This document shows, piece by piece, positions 43,930 to 54,945 of a DNA stretch of 64,000 bases. The position numbers and the translations under genes are program-made. The notes beneath the pieces were generated by a model. That model worked only from the letters and a program-made list of their open reading frames with translations, was not told the DNA's origin and did no database searches. The stretch comes from Pachypanchax playfairii (taxonomy: Eukaryota; Chordata; Actinopteri; Cyprinodontiformes; Aplocheilidae): positions 6,525 through 70,524 of the forward strand of contig SSNP01000383.1 of the NCBI GenBank assembly GCA_006937955.1, in the 5' to 3' direction. Position 1 is the stretch's first letter, and the number at the start of each line of letters is the position of its first letter.

Positions 43930-44139
43930 GCACTGGTTTCCATTTATTCCTTCATGATGGCAGATCAGCTGAGGATGATGAGGGTTCTCCATTATGATTT
44001 TCATTCTCTGAACCAACCTCTTTTGGAAAGTCAACTCAAGAGACTCCAGATCAGTCCCCAGAACAGAACCAGCCCTCCTTATCAATCTGTTCAACCTCTT
44101 TATGTCACTTACTTTGATGAAACTGCAATCTGCCTCCAA
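43930..44139 (-). pseudogene. L2-type LINE fragment (RT C-terminus)
   Basis: The minus strand reads IKRLNRLIRRAGSVLGTDLE, SLELTFQKR and MENPHHP, matching INKLIRKAGSVLGVSLEPLE in the L2 copy at 7874. The Gypsy element begins right next to it. Confidence 0.8.
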
Positions 44140-44144
44140 ACAAA

Positions 44145-45251
44145 AATCTGTTAAAGTGGCTGTGGTTCAAGAAGAGGAAAATGTTGGATCTCACAAGACC
44201 AGCAATCTAAAGCAAAAGAAGGATCATCCTGCTAAGCCCAACCTGATTCTTGAAAAACTGGATGCCAATAATAAGGTGATTTGTGAAGCCTTACAGAACC
44301 TCACCACACAAGTTGTTGGTCTCAACCAAGTACAAGCAAAGAGATGGGAGGATAGATCAACCAGAGACAAAAACAAAACACTAACTACGACTAAATCAAC
44401 ACCACGAAAGTGTAGAGATTGTGAAAAAACAAACCCAGATGGCAGGTGCACACATTGCTACAAATGTGGGAGCAGTGAGCACTGGGCAGTTGGCTGTCGC
44501 AAGAAGAAAAACACAGATGCAAGCACATTTAAAATAGAGGTGCTCTCTGATCATTTGAAACCTGTTACCTTGCCACATTGTGAGACTTCTATGTCAAAGA
44601 AACAAGAGAGAACTGCAAAACTAGTGGGACTTAAAAGCCTCGTCCAATGCAACCTTGGGGGTGTTCCATCTACAGTCGTATAGAATACTGGATCCCAAGT
44701 ATCCATTGCTGACTTGAACTGGAAAAAGAAAAACCTACCAGATGCTGAGATTCGACCTGTGCAAGAATTACTGGATGAGGGTGTATTGAATCTCTCTACA
44801 GCCAGTGGGTTCAAAATGCCCTACGAAGGTTGGATTTTAGTCAATTTCAGCCTGCCTGAATATAAGGAGAGTGAACTAGTAGTTCCTGTTTTGGTGAGCA
44901 TCTCTCTACTTTCAAAACCAATCATTGGATTTAATGTAATTGAGGAGCTGGCGCAAAGCAACATGTGTACTGACAAAAACACTAAAAACAAGTTTGTTTA
45001 CAGTCTGGAATCAGTACCGGATGTTGGACATAAGAGGGCAAAAGCTGTATATTCAGTCCTGAGAAAGCAGAGAAGTAGCTCAAAAAGTCAGATTGCAAGA
45101 GTAGGAAGACAAGATGTCATCATCCCAAAACACAAAATGCTTAGGATAAATTGTGGAAAGCTCAGTAAAGGCATATTAAAGGAAAAGTATGCAGTGTTTG
45201 AGCCAGATGAAGACACACCATGGCCTACCGGACTGCCACAACTGATACAGT
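44145..45251 (+). pseudogene. Gypsy gag zinc finger and protease region, broken
   Basis: The first frame to 44683 has a coiled region and a zinc motif (CRDCEKTNPDGRCTHCYKCG then HWAVGC). It continues LVQCNLGGVPSTVV and meets a TAG at 44681-44683, next to NTGSQVSI. In active proteases this is DTG, usually with Trp before it, so both the Trp (TGG to TAG) and the Asp (GAT to AAT) look changed by single G-to-A steps. The next frame from 44687 (IIGFNVIEELAQSN) runs on into the Tc1 insertion. Confidence 0.8.
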
Positions 45252-45253
45252 TA

Positions 45254-46855
45254 CAGTGGGGCAAAAAAGTATTTAGTCAGCCACCAATTGTGTAAGTTCT
45301 CCCACTTAAAAAGATCAGAGAGGCCTGTAATTTTCATCATAGGTATACCTCAACTATGAGAGACAAAATGAGGAAAAAAAATCCAGAAAATCACATTGTC
45401 TGATTTTTAAAGAATTTATTTGCAAATTATGGTGGAAAATAAGTATTTGGTCAATAACAAAAGTTAATCTCAATACTTTGTTATATAGCCTTTGTTGGCA
45501 ATGACAGAGGTCAAACGTTTTCTGTAAGTCTTCACAAGGTTTTCACACACTGTTGCTGGTATTTTGGCCCATTCCTCCATGCAGACCTCCTCTAGAGCAG
45601 TGATGTTTTGGGGCTGACGCTGGGCAACACGGACTTTCAACTCCCTCCAGAGATTTTCTATGGGGTTGAGATCTGGAGACTGGCTCGGCCACTCCAGGAC
45701 CTTGAAATGCTTCTTACGAAGCCACTCCTTCGTTGCCCGGGCGGTGTGTTTGGGATCATTGTCATGCTGAAAGACCCAGCCACGTCTCATTTTCAATGCC
45801 CTTGCTGATGGAAGGAGGTTTTCACTCAAAATCTTACGATACATGGCCCCATTCATTCTTTCCTTTACACGGATCAGTCGTCCTGGTCCCCTTGCAGAAA
45901 AACAGCCCCAAAGCATGATGTTTCCACCCCCATGCTTTACAGTAGGTATGGTGTTCTTTGGATCCAACTCAGCATTCTTTCCCCTCCAAACACGACAAGT
46001 TGAGTTTCTACCAAAAAGTTCTATTTTGGTTTCATCTGACCATATGATGTTCTCCCAATCCTCTTCTGGATCATCCAAATGCTCTCTAGCAAACCGCAGA
46101 CGGGCCTGGACGTGTCCTGGCTTCAGCAGGGGGACACGTCTGGCACTGCAGGATTTGAGTCCCTGGCGGCATAGTGTGTTACTGATGGTAGCCTTTGTTA
46201 CTTTGGTCCCAGCTCTCTGCAGGTCATTCACTAGGTCCCTCCGTGTGGTTCTGGGATTTTTGCTCACCGTTCTTGTGATCATTTTGACCCCACGGGGTGA
46301 GATCTTGCGTGGAGCCCCAGATCGAGGGAGATTATCAGTGGTCTTGTATGTCTTCCATTTTCTAATAATTGCTCCCACAGTTGATTTCTTCACACCAAGC
46401 TGCTTACCTATTGCAGATTCAGTCTTCCCAGCCTGGTGAAGGTCTACAATTTTGTTTCTGGTGTCCTTTGACAGCTCTTTGGTCTTGGCCATAGTGGAGT
46501 TTGGAGCGTGACTGTTTGAGGTTGTGGACAGGTGTCTTTTATACTGATAACGAGTTCACACAGGTGCCATTAATACAGGTAACGAGTGGAGGACCGAGGA
46601 GCCTCTTAAAGAAGTTACAGGTCTGTGAAAGCCAGAAATCTTACTTGTTTGTAGGTGACCAAATACTTATTTTCCACCATAATTTGCAAATAAATTCTTT
46701 AAAAATCAGACAATGTGATTTTCTGGATTTTTTTTCCTCATTTTGTCTCTCATAGTTGAGGTATACCTATGATGAAAATTACAGGCCTCTCTGATCTTTT
46801 TAAGTGGGAGAACTTACACAATTGGTGGCTGACTAAATACTTTTTTGCCCCACTG
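45254..46855 (-). mobile_element. Tc1-like transposon, complete, 1602 bp
   Basis: Ends cagtggggcaaaaaagtatt and (right, reverse complement) the same. Terminal inverted repeats are about 200 bp (45254-45456 and 46654-46855). Flanks are TA at 45252-45253 and 46856-46857. Excising the element with one TA leaves the Gypsy frame in phase, so it inserted cleanly after the Gypsy copy. Long inverted repeats plus an intact transposase make this a good candidate for a recently active element. Confidence 0.96.
45470..46492 (-). CDS. Tc1-like transposase, intact 340 residues
   Basis: The frame has no stop and the length is usual for the family (about 340). Residues 1-110 form the paired-like DNA-binding part with two helix-turn-helix motifs and a basic linker LPRSGAPRK (55-63) like the GRPR hook. 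Catalytic residues are D153 (IIWSDETK), D244 (FQHDNDPKHT) and E279 (SPDLNPIENLW), giving the D34E spacing of Tc1. The Gly-rich box KHGGGNIMLWGC sits at 187-197. It cuts and pastes the element at TA sites in the nucleus. The start ATG at 46492 matches the partial copy at 163. Confidence 0.97.
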   Translation of the reverse strand: MAKTKELSKDTRNKIVDLHQAGKTESAIGKQLGVKKSTVGAIIRKWKTYKTTDNLPRSGAPRKISPRGVKMITRTVSKNPRTTRRDLVNDLQRAGTKVTKATISNTLCRQGLKSCSARRVPLLKPGHVQARLRFAREHLDDPEEDWENIIWSDETKIELFGRNSTCRVWRGKNAELDPKNTIPTVKHGGGNIMLWGCFSARGPGRLIRVKERMNGAMYRKILSENLLPSARALKMRRGWVFQHDNDPKHTARATKEWLRKKHFKVLEWPSQSPDLNPIENLWRELKVRVAQRQPQNITALEEVCMEEWAKIPATVCENLVKTYRKRLTSVIANKGYITKY

Positions 46856-46857
46856 TA

Positions 46858-48882
46858 CCTGAAACAGATAAAGCAGCCATCTCAGTTGTGGTGGAAAACT
46901 GCATGGACAATGACATCAGGCTGCAGAACAGAACCATTATTGGCTGGCTACATGCTGTAGATGCTGAAAAGGATGCTGAAGAAGCCGTGTCAACAGCAAC
47001 AGAAATGGATGGAAACAAAAGTGACCAGTTAAAGCCAGGTCAGGATAAACCAGACGAACTGGGTGAAGAAAAGCGATTCGATGAGCAACTCTGGTACCCA
47101 CCTGTTGACCTGTCTCACTTAACTGCAGAACAGCAGGTCAAGGTGACAGATGCTGCTGGAAGAATGTGAAGTTTTTGCTCGCGATGACTGGGACACAGGC
47201 TGCATCCCTGATCTACAAATGGTAATACGGCTGAAGGATGACATCCCTGTGACAAAGACATATAATGCTATCCCCCGTCAACTTTATCAGGAGGTGAAAA
47301 AACACATCCAGGACCTACTTAGCAGAGGATGGATCCAGAAATCAACATTGTCCTACTCATCACCTATAGTGATTGTGAGGAAAAAGGACTCTTCAATCCA
47401 ACTCTGTGTGGACTACAGACAACTGAATGAAAAGACGTATCCTGATCCTCACCCCATTCCCAGAATTCAGGAAATCTTTGAGAATTTGGGGGGGAATTCA
47501 TGGTTCACAGTATTTGATCAAGGAAAGGTCTACCATCAAAGCTTTGTCAGTGAAGAGAGCCGTCCATGTACTGACATGATTACACCATGGGGATTATATG
47601 AATGGCTCAGGATTCCCTTTGGACTGACAAATGCTCCAGCTGCATTTCAGAGGTATATTGAGGGTTGCCTGATGAGGTTTGTGTACCTTACCTTGACGAT
47701 GTCCTATTTTTCAGTAAAAACTTTGATCTTCATGTGGAAAACGTCAGGAAAGTGTTGCAGAAACAAAAGAGCTGTGGGATTAAACTCAGACCAAAAAAAT
47801 GTGACTTCTTCAAAAGAGATGTGTGTTATGTTGGACGTGTAATCTCAGAGCAAGGAAATAAGATGAACCCAAAAGCAGTAGAGGTCATCCAGGCTTTAAA
47901 AGAAAGAAAACCAAAAACAGTCAGAGAGGTCAGATCATTAGTTAGCTTTCTTGGCTACTATAGATCATTTATCACCGACTTTTCTAGGATTGCCAAGCCA
48001 CTTTATGACTTGCTATCCCACCCAAAAACTATGAGTCAACAAGGGAGGAGAGGTAATCGCACCCCCCAGCTGTCTGCATCCCAATTAGTGGAGTGATCGT
48101 CATTACATCAGAAAGTCTTGGAGAGGTTAGTTGACATGCTTTCAGATCCTCCAATAATGGCATATCCTGATCTTGAGAAGCCTTTTGTGTTGCACACTGA
48201 TGCACCTGAAGCAGGTTTGGGGGCTGTCTTGTATCAGCGTCAGGAAGGAACACTGAGAGTTATAGGATATGGATCAAGGACTCTAACACCAACAGAGAGA
48301 AATTATAGACTCCATTCCGGGAAACTGGAATTCTTAGCTCTCAAGTGGGCTGTAACAGAGCGATTCCGTGATTATCTTCTCTATGCTCCTCACTTTACAG
48401 TGTACAGTGACAATAATCCACTGACATACGTGATGAGGACTGCAAAACTGAATGCTGTGGGTCATCGCCGGGTGTAGGGGCTGGCAGATTTTCACTTTAC
48501 TCTGAAATACAGGCCAGGATCAGTGAACTGTGATGCAGACTTCCTATCTCGCCAGCCAACAGACATTGAAAACATAGTGGCAGAATATACAGAAGAATGC
48601 AAACCACATGACTTTGAAGCAGTCGAGGAAGGACTGAGTGCTCCTAACAGTGGCAAAACAAACTGGATTTCAGCCATTACATGCAATGATAATGTGCTAG
48701 ATGAGATTAACCCTGGAGTTGAAGCCATAGTTAAGCCAATACCCATCAGTGACATCCAAACAAGTCAAAGAGAAGAACCTGTGATAGGAAAAGTTATTGT
48801 TTTAAAAGAACAACAGGAACATCTGCGATACAAAGATAAAATCAAGGAGCCATCAGCTGTGAAACGTCTCTTAAGGGAATGA
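46858..48882 (+). pseudogene. Gypsy reverse transcriptase and RNase H, broken
   Basis: After the Tc1 element the frame resumes (DNDIRLQNRTIIGWLHAV). A frameshift near 47150 leads to the RT: PRQLYQEVKKHI, VDYRQLNEKTYPDPHPIPRI and WFTVFDQGKVYHQSF (an Asp in motif A). Another shift near 47670 leads to the YLDD catalytic motif (PYLDDVLFF) and SFLGYYRSFI. The RNase H region follows (VLHTDAPEAGLGAVLYQ, TPTERNYRLHSGKLEFLALK) with a stop at 48475-48477. The next frame (DFLSRQP) ends with TGA at 48880-48882, where Trp is usual. Confidence 0.85.
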
Positions 48883-50475
48883 CCTTGTCTTCAATTGGAT
48901 AAAGATGGAATCCTGTGGTGGAAAACAACTTCCCAGATACAACTTGCAATCCGTGAAAAATACAAACCACTTGTTTATCAACAGCTTAACAAAGAAATGG
49001 GACATTTGGGAGGTGACAGAATGGTCTCATTAGCCAGAGTGAGGTTCTTCTGGCCAAAAAATGAGAGAAGAGATGGAGCATTGTGACCAAAGTGTGTTGT
49101 TGTTTGAAACAAAAGAAATCAAACTGCAAGACAAAGGCACATTTGCAATCCATTACAATGTCAACACCTTTTGAGACGTCCTCCATTGACTATCTACATC
49201 TAAAGAGAAGCAAGGGTGGTGTGGAGTACATTCTAGTAATAGTGGACCACTTCACAAAGTTTGCGCAAGCTTATGCAACATCCAATAAATCTGGCAAAAC
49301 TGCCGCACGTAAGATCTTTGATGACTTTATTCTCAGATTTGGTTTCCCAGCTAAAATCCATCATGATCAGGGAAGAGAATTTGAGAAGGAGTTGTTTAAG
49401 AAACTGCAAAGCTACACTGGGATACAACATTCAAGGACAACAACATACCATCCAAAGGCTAATCCAGCAGAACAATTGAACAGGACTCGGTTAAGCATGC
49501 TGCGTACACTGGAGGAGAGACAAAAACCCTGCTGGAAAGATTATTTGAACAAAGTGGTCCATGCGTACAACTGTACAGTACATGAATCAGCTGGATTTTC
49601 CCCATTTTTCCTGTTATTTGGAAGAGAGCCCACCTTACCCATTGACCTCATGTTTCCCAGAAGAGGAATAATTCAGGATTGTCCGGCTGGATATGCTGAG
49701 AAATGGCCAGAGTCAATGAAGGAAGCTTATAGCATTGCTCAGCAAAACATGAAAAAAAGCATGTGAGCGTGGACAAAAACAATACAGTCAAAAAGTGTGG
49801 AGCTCTGTGCTGGAACCAGGAGACCATGTATTGATTAGGAACCTCACAGACAGAGGAGGACCAGTAAAAATACGGGCTTACTGGGAGTACAAAATAAATG
49901 TGGTGAAAGAAAGAAGGATTCTACTGTTACCCAACTGTAATCTACTGTTACCCTGTCCCTATCTTGTTGAAAAGAAAAACACCTTGGACATTAAAGGCAA
50001 GAATCAGGATCATAAGAAAAGAAAGAAAAGCAGCCAAGATTCAAAGACAAAGTCTCAGGTTACCCAACATAAAACTGAAAGTTCAAGTGAAGAGGACTAT
50101 GCAATATGGGTGACTCAGCAAAGGAAGAATGATAAACACAACATGGATGCTCGAGTGATCAGACCTGTACTCCACTCAACTCAAGAAGAAGAGAGTCAGC
50201 CAGTTAGTGAAGAGGATGAATCTCCAGACAAGCACCAGATGGAGGAGCTTGTACTTCAAGAAGAAGAACTACCTGGACAAGAGATGTTTCGGAGCGATGA
50301 CTCTGATTCTGAGGCTCAGACAGGACAATCCCAAGTGTCAGAAGGGGATGCTGCATCATCAGAAGATGAACAGGATGGGAGACATCTCAGAAGATCTACA
50401 AGGACTTGTCAGCCTAAAAGTATCCTTACATATGATGAACTGGGAAAGCCTTGTGTAAAATCATTAAGACAGTAG
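48883..50475 (+). pseudogene. Gypsy integrase and C-terminal tail, broken
   Basis: The HHCC zinc region spans 48950-49120 (KEMGHLGGDRM.., CCCLKQKK) with a frame break at 49083. The core shows SIDYLHL (first Asp), KIHHDQGREFE (second Asp) and NPAEQLNRT (Glu; the usual GQVERFNRT is altered). KVVHAYNCTVHESAGFSPFF follows. A stop is at 49764-49766. The last frame (49795-50475) reads LEPGDHVLIRNLTDRGGPVK, the GPY/F-like region, then an acidic, Ser-rich tail ending RRSTRTCQP..LTYDELGKP. The protein would join cDNA into DNA. Confidence 0.85.
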
Positions 50476-51000
50476 TTTTAGAGTTATTACAGTTTACAGA
50501 CATTTATGCGGCTAATGGATATTGTTTTTTCTTTGGGACTAAAGCAATTTAAGTAATTCAAGTCATTTATTAGACAATACCTTGTTGGACTTGGAACTAC
50601 ACAGAAAGAGTGTCATAAAAAAAATGTCATAACAGTGCTTTGGTAAAGAATGGCAGTGCGATACTGAAGGTATTCTTTACAATAGAAGGCTACATATGAA
50701 GGCATGAGTGATGTCACAGGACATGGAGTAAGTTGGAATGGTAGTTACAGCTATTTGTGACTTAATGGACTTGGGAGGCCTACCAATGTACCAGTATATT
50801 AAGTTGATACAACGAAGCAGGAAAGTCATGTAGTCATGCCAGTGTAGTCACCAGTAGTGTAGTTAATAACAAGCTGTCATTTAAGGGAGAATTGCTTAAA
50901 ATCACCTAAGATGTTCGAAAAGACCATTCATGTTCACATATTCTACTAAAAAAAATTAATGTTGGACCAATATGTCATTTTTCTTTTTAGTGGGGGAGGG
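50476..51000 (+). other. Gypsy 3' untranslated part and polypurine tract
   Basis: No frame. It ends in gtgggggaggg just before the LTR start, which fits the plus-strand primer site. Confidence 0.65.
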
Positions 51001-51297
51001 TGTAGCATACTGAAATAAGTCTGATATATCTTTTGTTTATCTCATTATGTGTAAAAAAAATATAAGTTTCAGAATGTCAAATATCTTAGTTCAACTCTGT
51101 TATATTATGAGTTAAAAAGTTATGTACAATGTTTACTGACATTAGACAGAGAGGAAAAACAATGTTGTACTGTTCATTTAAAAAACAAAAAGTTGCAGAC
51201 TGGAATGCTGAACCAGGGGCATGATGATTAAGAAAAATAAAGTTGCAAGTTCATGAAGAAGAACGTGTGTGGAGCAGTTCGTTCCAAGGGTGCAACA
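51001..51297 (+). repeat. Gypsy 3' LTR
   Basis: It starts tgtagcatactg and ends gggtgcaaca, a short TGTNGCA/TGCNACA inverted pair, with the purine tract immediately upstream. Length is 297 bp. A matching 5' LTR is not present in the window. Confidence 0.7.
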
Positions 51298-51400
51298 TAC
51301 TCAGTCTCTTGTCCATCTCTGATCCAACCAACAACTGCAGAGTCATCAGAGTATTTTTGTAGATGGCAGGACTCTGACATGGGCGACCAAGACCCCCTGC
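51298..51400 (-). pseudogene. L2-type LINE fragment (RT motif C region)
   Basis: The minus strand reads ESCHLQKYSDDSAVVGWI, the same as the L2 copy near 8530-8600. With the fragment at 43930-44139 it brackets the Gypsy element in the same orientation, though about 390 bp of L2 in between are missing. Confidence 0.75.
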
Positions 51401-51535
51401 AATCACCTGCAGCACGATGAAAAGCAAAACACCTGTAGCATAATAATAAACGAAAAACATTAACTTTGGCTCCTACATTACCTTTGGTAAACTCGGATGA
51501 GCAAGTGCTGATCGGCCCACCTGCTGTATATTGAT

Positions 51536-52624
51536 TTAAAGCTGGAGTGCGTAACTTTTACATGTCCGTGGATGTCCGTTTCAGCCAAGCCACTATCAGA
51601 GGAGATGACACAATGCAGATTAAGCCGATCGGCTCCTCAAACATCTCACGGTATTTTTCAATATATATCATTTTTACTTTGCGTGTCGACTGCGACATTC
51701 CCGCGCTGTCGCACATGAAATTACGTCTTTTATGTCACAACAAGAAAAATAATAAGAAATAGAACGCAGTGTCTCGTAGCAGCCGGCAGAACGTGAAGGT
51801 CGACATGGCGGAGAATCCAAATAAACAGCCGAGAGACACTTATCGGGAAGTGGATCCTACCACGAAAAAAAAAATAAATTCCTGGACGTTCGGCAGAGGG
51901 ACTATTGGCTAAGAAGGAAAGTGACCGAAGGAGAAGGCAAACGCGAATTTGTATCGGCGTCGCTTTCCTCGGTGGAGAGAAGAGATCTGGCTGATGTTCA
52001 GGGGTGCATAAGTGGTCCGCACACACTGTCAAAATATAAAATGCGCACCAGATGAAACCCAGAGCGCCGAAGTTCCAGCTGATCAGCTGATTCTGTCTCT
52101 ATCTGTGTCAGTTTGTGTCTGTCAGTTTGTGTCTGTCAGTTTGCCAGTGTAACGGTTTTTCAGTCGACTGACAGATCAGTGTAGCTGATTGCAGGATTCT
52201 GCATCGTGTCAAAACTGAAAAAATTCACTGAATAAGACAAATAGATCATTGTGGCCCCAACAGCTGACTAATAAATTTCAACACCAAACTGTTAAATGTA
52301 GATTAAAGTGAACAATCAAACCTGTAAACAATCCAACCTGAACTCTGAAGGTTTTTTTACCAGTATTTTTATATTTTACTGGTTTCTCTTGATTTTTTCA
52401 ACAATGAAATGATATTTATTGAAACAAATATAGAGCCAGGTAAAGTAAACAGACTGAATTTGAAGCTTGATTAAGACAGATACCGGTTGGAATAACAACG
52501 GCAGAGATAAAGCGGTGGCAGCTGGGCTTACGTCATATGGAAGCGCCAGCTTTATTGTTGTAATGACGCAAAAATTCCGCTAGGGGGCGACAGAAGTTAC
52601 AGAAGTTACGCACTCCAGCTTTAA
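51536..52624. mobile_element. TTAA-flanked element, 1.09 kb, with nested repeat R
   Basis: TTAA at 51536-51539 and 52621-52624 bound the ends agctggagtgcgtaactttt and (reverse) aagttacgcactccagct. Inside, 52066-52475 is repeat R (see 31337-31970). No protein. The ends are those of a TTAA-target MITE. Confidence 0.88.
52066..52475. repeat. Dispersed repeat R, short copy
   Basis: Matches both halves of 31337-31970 but lacks its middle ~195 bp; the junction reads cattgtggccccaacagctg. It has extra gtttgtgtctgtca units near 52105-52140. Confidence 0.75.
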
Positions 52625-53235
52625 GAGGTAGATGGAGTCCATCACTTCACTTCTTTTTTTGAGCAGCAACATGAATCAGGCCTCAATTACCTGTAAAAAA
52701 CAACAAATAATAAAAACAATATATCAAAAGTTTTTAAAACATTCCTAACATTCCAAACAAGAGTATGCAAGTATCTGAACATTAGTAGATATACTGAAGG
52801 CTTGGAATGTTAGTTTAATGTAACACTGCAGAGAGAAATCCATTGATGCACAAACCTTCACTCAACCACTGATGTGGTGGAAGTGGGCGGAGCTCCGAGT
52901 GGTGGATGAAGATGCTACAACCCTTGATTTGTAATGGGAAGACTACAACTACCTCAGTGTCCCTCTTCTTCCTCAGTAATGTTAACTGAAAGTCAGAATA
53001 ACAGCAAATCAGTTCATGCAGTTCAAATAGAACACATTGTTTTAAAAACATTCACATATAACCAGCAAATAAACTGTTTGCCTTTGACTCTTGCTCTGAA
53101 GATTATATGACGTACCATCTATTGATCCTTAAATGCATTGTGATGTCCTAGTCCAGTCCTAGTGTGATTAATAGAGTGCTGCTAAAAGTATTTACCCCCT
53201 TACAGATGTGTTTACTTTTTGTTGTTGTATTTTTC
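52625..53235. other. No recognised gene
   Basis: Short frames only. From 53175 tgctaaaagtatttaccccc resembles the start of a mariner-type end, perhaps that of the decayed element that follows. Confidence 0.4.
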
Positions 53236-54080
53236 GCAATGTGCTTGGTGGATGGAGCCAGACATGATGTCCCAAATGTGCTCAATTGCATTCAGGTTTG
53301 GGGAACGGGCGGGCCAGTCAATAGCATCAATGCAGTAACTGCTGACACACTCTAGCCACATGAAGTCTAGCATTGTCTTGCATTAGGAGCCAGTCAGGAG
53401 GCAGTCAGGCTACCTCTGGCAAGCATATGGAGGGCTGTGAGGCCCCCAAAGAAATGCAACCCCACACCATTACTGATTCACTGCCAAACCGGTCATGCTG
53501 GAGGATGTTACAGGTAGCAGAATGTTCTCCACGGCGTCTCCGGATTCTGTCACGTCTGTCACATGTGCTCAATGTGAAGCTGCTTTAATTTGTGAAGACC
53601 ACATAGCACCAGTGGCAAATTTCCCAATCTTGGTTTTCTCTTGCAAATGCCAAACATCCTGCATGATGTTGGGTTGTAAGCTCAACCCCCACCTGTGGAC
53701 GTCAGGTCCTCATACCACCCTCATGGACTCTGTTTCTGACTGTTTGAGCAGACACATGCACATTTGTGACCCGCTGAAGGTCATTTTGCATGACTCTGGC
53801 AGTGCTCCTCCTGGTCTTCCACCTACAGCCTCCTCCACATCTCTTGGTAGCACCTTCAGGCTCTGGACACTATGCTGACAGACAAAGCAAACCTTCTTGC
53901 CACAGTTCACACTGATGTGCCATCCTGGATGAGTTGGATTACCTGAGCCACTTGTGCGGGTTGAAGACTCCGTCTAATGCTACCACTAGAGTGAACAGAG
54001 AAGTGGTCGGTGGTCACCACCTGCAGAACCACTGTGGATAGTTTGATTTCACAGTGTCACTGACTTGGAGTAACATCATG
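53236..54080 (-). pseudogene. Tc1/mariner transposase, heavily decayed
   Basis: The sequence matches, in minus orientation, a widespread fish Tc1-like transposase: from atgtgctcaattgcattcag with tttggggaacgggcgggcca (the DDE region with WPARSPN-like residues), through gcaaccccacaccattactg and cggtcatgctggaggatgtt, to ccatcctggatgagttggat (helix-turn-helix). Deletions of about 100 bp and frame changes run through it, and no long frame remains. Confidence 0.72.
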
Positions 54081-54084
54081 TTAA

Positions 54085-54700
54085 AAGTGGAATATGGAAC
54101 ATGAACACCACAACAAAGCATCTGGACATCGGGGTGCAAGGCTTGTGACTCCCCGTGTGTACTCTAATGCCATGAAAATGTCTCACTAAACCCACTCTGA
54201 TCTCCGAACAGAGAAGGACAACAAAATATCATGAGTACAGCTCACTAATCATGTTCTCCAGCCCCGCTGATCACATACTGACTCTGATAAATGAAGACTC
54301 CTACCTGTAGCTCAGTCATCGATTCAGTCCACAAAGAGCTCACGTATCTGCCCCGGCTCTTCTCGAGCAAACTGAAACTTCTTGCAAGATCCTCTGTCCT
54401 CCTCACACCATCCTGCACGCCTCACATCTCCACCCAGCCACAAAATCCTCTGAGTTATTCTCCAGCCAAACCGGCAGCCCAGACTTCCCAACCTTTAGCC
54501 ACCTGCCGCTCTGTATTTGCCTGTGACCTGATAATAAAGACTTTTACACACTTTTCCTGGCTAGTCACATGTCAGGAATCCCCTATGGCAAGCAAATGAG
54601 GTCAGTAATCAACACATAACCCTGGGGCTTCCAGCTGCTCGACCTGCAGACTCCACAGCACAGCAAGGCTGGTGATGTGGACTATTCACTGTACTGGGCA
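54085..54700. other. No recognised gene
   Basis: The frame 54291-54599 has no domain. It ends with cctgataataaagactttta, like a retroelement polyadenylation end, and a similar text occurs at 5150-5180 (ctctgtaaataaacttgttt). Confidence 0.35.
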
Positions 54701-54704
54701 ACCC

Positions 54705-54945
54705 TTAACCTCTTAAGCCCCAAGCCCTTTTTTAGGTTTTTGCTCGAAAATGACATACCCAAAATGAATAGTGTATATCTCTGCATCTACAAGGTCTATT
54801 TGAATAGTTTTGGTGTCAAAATAAAGGGAACACTTGTGAAATTTGTTTAGATGTGTAAGTATCAGTATTTAGGTCACTGACTCAGAGAAAATTAAGATGG
54901 AACACAAGTCCCCCGATTGGGGGACGTTGGGGCTTAAGAGGTTAA
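54705..54945. mobile_element. TTAA-flanked MITE, 241 bp
   Basis: TTAA at 54705-54708 and 54942-54945. Ends cctcttaagccccaa and ttggggcttaagagg are perfect 15-bp inverted repeats. The start CCTCTTAAG and TTAA target resemble piggyBac-type MITEs. Confidence 0.92.

Larger units (their letters stand above)
44145..51297 (+). mobile_element. Ty3/Gypsy retrotransposon, 5' truncated, with Tc1 insertion
   Basis: Gag zinc region, protease, RT, RNase H, integrase and a C-terminal tail follow in the Gypsy order on the plus strand. A purine tract (gtgggggaggg, 50990-51000) precedes the 3' LTR. No 5' LTR is found; the left edge meets an L2 fragment at 44139. An intact Tc1 element occupies 45254-46855. Without it the Gypsy coding part is about 4.7 kb. 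Multiple stops and frameshifts show it is dead. Confidence 0.88.
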
